Shown here piece after piece: positions 13,820-16,254 of a DNA stretch of 16,254 nucleotides; position 1 is the stretch's first letter; every line of letters begins with the position of its first letter. The stretch is taken from contig DBFBGQ010000133.1 in assembly GCA_048201975.1 (NCBI GenBank), positions 1-16,254 on the forward strand. The letters are read 5' to 3'. Source of the stretch: Egerieenecus sp048201975. GTDB lineage: Bacteria; Bacillota; Clostridia; Christensenellales; Aristaeellaceae. Position numbers and translations under genes: made by a program. The notes under the pieces were generated by a model. The model saw only the letters and a program-made list of their open reading frames with translations, was not told the DNA's origin and searched no databases.

Positions 13820-14893
13820 TCACTTCGCGCCGAAGGAAATACCGATGTTCCGGGCAATCTGCACCATTTGGTGATCGGTGGGCACCAGCTTGGGCACCCC
13901 CGCGATTTCGCTCAGGGGATTGTGGGTGATGGCGTTGCCCACCAGCGCCACGGACACGCCGAAAATATCATCCCGGATGAGTTCCGCCGCATGGACGCCG
14001 AACTGGGTGGAGAGCACCCGGTCATAGGCGCTGGGGCTGCCGCCGCGCTGAATGTGGCCGGGAATGACCGCCCGGGCTTCCACGCCCACCAGCTGTTGGA
14101 GCTGGCTGGCGATGCGCTGGCTGATGGACTGGGGGGACGCGGCGCGCTTGGCTTCCCGCTCCTTTTTCTTCATCTTGGATTCTTCCTTGTCCATGGCGCC
14201 CTCGGCCACGGCCAGGATGGAGAAGCTCTTGCCGGCGTTGGCCCGGGCTTCCACCACCTTGGCCACGCGCTCGATGTCGTAGGGGATTTCGGGGATGAGG
14301 ATTACGTCCGCGCCGCCGGCGATGCCGGAGTAGAGCGTGAGCCACCCGGCCTTGTTGCCCATGATCTCGATGACCATGCAGCGGCCATGGCTGCAGGCGG
14401 TGGTATGGATGCGGTCGATGACCTCGGTGGCGATATCCACGGCGGTATGGAAGCCGAAGGTAAAGTCGGTGCCATACAGGTCGTTATCGATGGTCTTGGG
14501 CAGACCGATGACATTGAGCCCCTCCTGGGAGAGGAGGTTAGCGGTCTTGTGGGTGCCGTTGCCGCCCAGGATCACCAGGCAGTCCAGCTTCATGGCCTTG
14601 TAGTTGGCCTTCATGGCGGCCACCTTGTCCACGTTGTCGTCGCCGATGACCTTCATGTTGCGGAAGGGCTGGCGGCTGGTGCCCAGGATGGTGCCGCCCA
14701 GGGTCAGTATGCCGGAAAACTGGGAGCGGTCCATGAGCTGGTAGTCGCCTTCGATCAGCCCGCGGTAGCCGTCATGGATGCCGATGATCTCCGCATCGAA
14801 CATTTCGTAGGCGGCCCGGGCCACGCCGCGGATGGCAGCGTTCAAGCCGGGGCAATCGCCGCCGCTGGTCAGTATACCGATGCGCTTTTTCAT
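13820..14893 (-). CDS. pfkA: 6-phosphofructokinase, ATP-type signature (group III-like)
   Basis: Glycolytic enzyme phosphorylating fructose 6-phosphate to fructose 1,6-bisphosphate in the cytoplasm; 357 residues. GGDCPGLNAAIRG at about 11-23 binds the nucleotide phosphates. GGNGT at 110-114 has Gly at the position that is Asp in PPi-dependent enzymes, so ATP use is expected. PKTIDND at 132-138 contains the catalytic Asp136; its Lys in place of the E. coli Gly is the mixed pattern of group III enzymes. MGNKAGWLTLYSGIAGGAD and HIQRGGSPSAYDR are fructose 6-phosphate site motifs. The region at about 245-270 (MKKKEREAKRAA) is a charged insert typical of this subgroup. The start at 14893 has GAGGAGG about 10 nt upstream. 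It has its own promoter and terminator. Confidence 0.96.
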   Translation of the reverse strand: MKKRIGILTSGGDCPGLNAAIRGVARAAYEMFDAEIIGIHDGYRGLIEGDYQLMDRSQFSGILTLGGTILGTSRQPFRNMKVIGDDNVDKVAAMKANYKAMKLDCLVILGGNGTHKTANLLSQEGLNVIGLPKTIDNDLYGTDFTFGFHTAVDIATEVIDRIHTTACSHGRCMVIEIMGNKAGWLTLYSGIAGGADVILIPEIPYDIERVAKVVEARANAGKSFSILAVAEGAMDKEESKMKKKEREAKRAASPQSISQRIASQLQQLVGVEARAVIPGHIQRGGSPSAYDRVLSTQFGVHAAELIRDDIFGVSVALVGNAITHNPLSEIAGVPKLVPTDHQMVQIARNIGISFGAK

Positions 14894-14938
14894 GAAAGAA
14901 TACGCCTCCTCTGCCGCATGTGCAATTCCTTTGTTTCC

Positions 14939-14967
14939 ATTATACACGCAGGCGGGGGCGGGCGCAA
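14939..14967 (-). promoter_or_regulatory. Predicted sigma-A promoter of pfkA
   Basis: Minus strand: TATAAT (14944-14939) is a perfect -10; TTGCGC (14967-14962) matches the -35 in 3 of 6 positions with a 17-nt spacer. The predicted start near 14932 gives a leader of about 40 nt with the SD. No clear terminator of the upstream SpoIID-like gene is seen, so some readthrough is possible. Confidence 0.65.
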
Positions 14968-15013
14968 GGGCAATTCCTCCCCGGCGCGGGCTTGAGGAAG
15001 AGAAATTCAGCGC

Positions 15014-16009
15014 TCAGGCCGTCTTGGCGGGAGCCGCGGGCTCCCACAGGGTGACCACGCGCAGGCCGGTGAAGTAGTACACGGCGATTTCCTGACCGGT
15101 CATGCCGTCCTTGGCCAGGGCATAGGCGCCCCATTGCGGCATGCCCACCCCGTGACCGTATCCCCGGCCCGCCATGCGCACATAGGCGCCGTCGCAGCTT
15201 AGCTCCGTGATCAGGGTGGAGCGCATCACCGTGCTGCCCAGGGCCAGGCGCAGCTCCGCCGCGGGAACGGAGACGCCGTCCACCAGCAGGGTGACGGCGC
15301 GGCCGCTTTCTCCCTTTTCGCCCACGGTGACTTCCTGGGCTGTTTCCGCGTCCGCGCCCACGGCGCGGCAGGCACGCAGGAACTGCTTTATGGGAAAGGC
15401 GGCGCTCCAGGCCACGGCTTCCTCCGGAGCGTCGGGGCTGTCCAGGCCGTCGGCGACCCGGGTGTAGGCGGGCTCAGGATCGTTCCAGCCCAGCCCCTCC
15501 CGGGCCAGGGCGGTCTGCCCTCCGGAATGGGCGTGGAACCAGGCGTAAGGCAGCTCTCCGGCGTCGGTGAGCAGCACTTGGCCGCAGGTTTCCGCCACGG
15601 CCTGCTGGATGCGGTCGTTGATCTCCGCGGCGTTGTAGGCCTGAGCCTCGGTGATATCGGTGGAAATATCCGCGCCCTGGTAGCGGCTCTGCTTTTCGGA
15701 GATGAATTTCAGCACAAAGGTTCGCGCCAGAATGGCCTGGGCCTTGAGGGCCTCCATGGGCCAATCGTTGCGCATTTCCCCGGCCAGCACGCCGCAGACA
15801 TAGCCCTCGATGTCCAGGGTGCGGATGACCTCCTCCTCGTGGAGGTATACTTCCAGAAGGGGAATGCCTGCGTCGTTGCGGCGTAGGCCTTCCAGCACCT
15901 GCGGCGTGGGTGCGGCGGTGGGCGCGGGGGCGCCTCCGGCTTCGCTGGCGGCGCAGGCGCCGCAGCACAGCGCCAGGGCGAGAATCAGCAAACGGCGTAG
16001 GACATGCAT
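15014..16009 (-). CDS. SpoIID/LytB-domain protein, putative lipoprotein (peptidoglycan-acting)
   Basis: Exported protein of 331 residues related to SpoIID, a lytic transglycosylase acting on stem-peptide-free glycan strands. A hydrophobic signal (residues 4-16) ends in CCGACAAS; Cys19 could be lipid-modified, although the -3 residue Cys is not canonical. An Ala/Pro/Thr-rich linker follows (about 22-36). Domain motifs are DIEGYVCGVLAGEM with probable catalytic Glu79, EALKAQAILARTF (86-98), WFHAHSGGQTA (157-167) and GRGYGHGVGMPQWGAYALA (281-299), which is diagnostic. The start at 16009 has AAAAAAAGGAGG about 8 nt upstream; the in-frame extension lacks a signal peptide and an SD. No other sporulation gene is adjacent, so a role in sporulation or in vegetative wall remodelling is undecided. 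Confidence 0.9.
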   Translation of the reverse strand: MHVLRRLLILALALCCGACAASEAGGAPAPTAAPTPQVLEGLRRNDAGIPLLEVYLHEEEVIRTLDIEGYVCGVLAGEMRNDWPMEALKAQAILARTFVLKFISEKQSRYQGADISTDITEAQAYNAAEINDRIQQAVAETCGQVLLTDAGELPYAWFHAHSGGQTALAREGLGWNDPEPAYTRVADGLDSPDAPEEAVAWSAAFPIKQFLRACRAVGADAETAQEVTVGEKGESGRAVTLLVDGVSVPAAELRLALGSTVMRSTLITELSCDGAYVRMAGRGYGHGVGMPQWGAYALAKDGMTGQEIAVYYFTGLRVVTLWEPAAPAKTA

Positions 16010-16254
16010 GGGACGCGCCTCCTTTTTTTCAACAGCATGCGCCGAAGCGCCCCGGCCCATACAGGGGAAAAAAGGAAGCCTCCCAGGCAGGAACGCGGCA
16101 GGCGGCAAAAGCGGGGGAAAGCCAGGCGCCTCCAAGAAAAATCAAGGCGTCCGCCTGTCTCCCATAAACAAAAAATTTCGTCGTTCAAGGCCGTAAATGT
16201 TGAGGTACAATACATAGGTAACAGTAAGGGAAGAAAAGAGAACCCAACTGTGGT
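16010..16254. other. Intergenic end of window, weak outward promoter candidate
   Basis: No gene seen. It contains the 5' region of the SpoIID-like gene on the minus strand, where no convincing promoter was found. On the + strand TTCAAG (16184-16189) and TACAAT (16206-16211), 16 nt apart, could drive a gene beyond the right edge. The AT-rich stretch from about 16165 contrasts with the GC-rich neighbourhood, as expected of a promoter region. Confidence 0.25.

Noticed and set aside
12517..14995. Two long + strand frames (12517-13929 and 13700-14995) opposite GH36 and pfkA
   Set aside because: Both mirror well-recognised genes, run through the terminator between them, and have Gly/Val/His-rich translations with no recognisable domain or SD.

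Overview
The window looks like part of a Firmicutes chromosome, most likely a high-GC Clostridia-type carbohydrate-degrading anaerobe. Evidence: an LplB/YtcP-type oligosaccharide ABC importer, a T-box leader, strong AGGAGG Shine-Dalgarno sites, a SpoIID/LytB-type protein, a LytTR response regulator, and a MarR/kinase-like/MATE cluster. No species can be named from the sequence. No tRNA, rRNA, CRISPR array, insertion sequence or phage gene was seen.

Positions 1-4582 (+ strand) form one tightly spaced carbohydrate-utilisation operon: the end of an LplB-like permease, a YtcP-like permease, the two fused ends of a broken family-43 glycoside hydrolase, a cytosolic clan GH-A hydrolase translationally coupled to it, and a secreted GH39-like hydrolase. 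The likely logic is outside hydrolysis, ABC import of oligosaccharides, then inside hydrolysis. The substrate-binding protein would lie upstream of the window. Positions 4583-4848 hold hairpins and a promoter for a solitary LytTR-family response regulator (4849-5559).

A bidirectional terminator separates this from a stand-alone tryptophan synthase beta-like gene (trpB2 type, minus strand). Its 5' leader of about 350 nt is a T-box riboswitch with a UGG specifier and a consensus promoter, so the gene should respond to uncharged tRNA-Trp. A sulfatase gene with an intact C-x-P-x-R maturation motif follows on the + strand.

Positions 8990-11463 (minus) are a compact MarR / cytidylate-kinase-like / MATE operon. 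Its promoter carries two perfect 14-bp operator palindromes, one between the -35 and -10 boxes. It resembles the mepRA efflux arrangement in layout, with a nucleotide-kinase-like gene inserted.

Positions 11475-16009 (minus) hold a GH36 alpha-galactosidase, a 6-phosphofructokinase (ATP-type signature), and a SpoIID/LytB-domain likely lipoprotein, each with its own signals. The last 245 nt contain the 5' region of the SpoIID-like gene and a weak outward promoter.

Base composition differs across the window. Sampled 60-nt lines are about 52-53% GC in the glycoside-hydrolase operon and about 60-67% GC to the right of position 5600. The items most worth a second look are the out-of-frame GH43 deletion scar, the trpB2 T-box, the paired MarR operators, and the kinase-like/MATE coupling.
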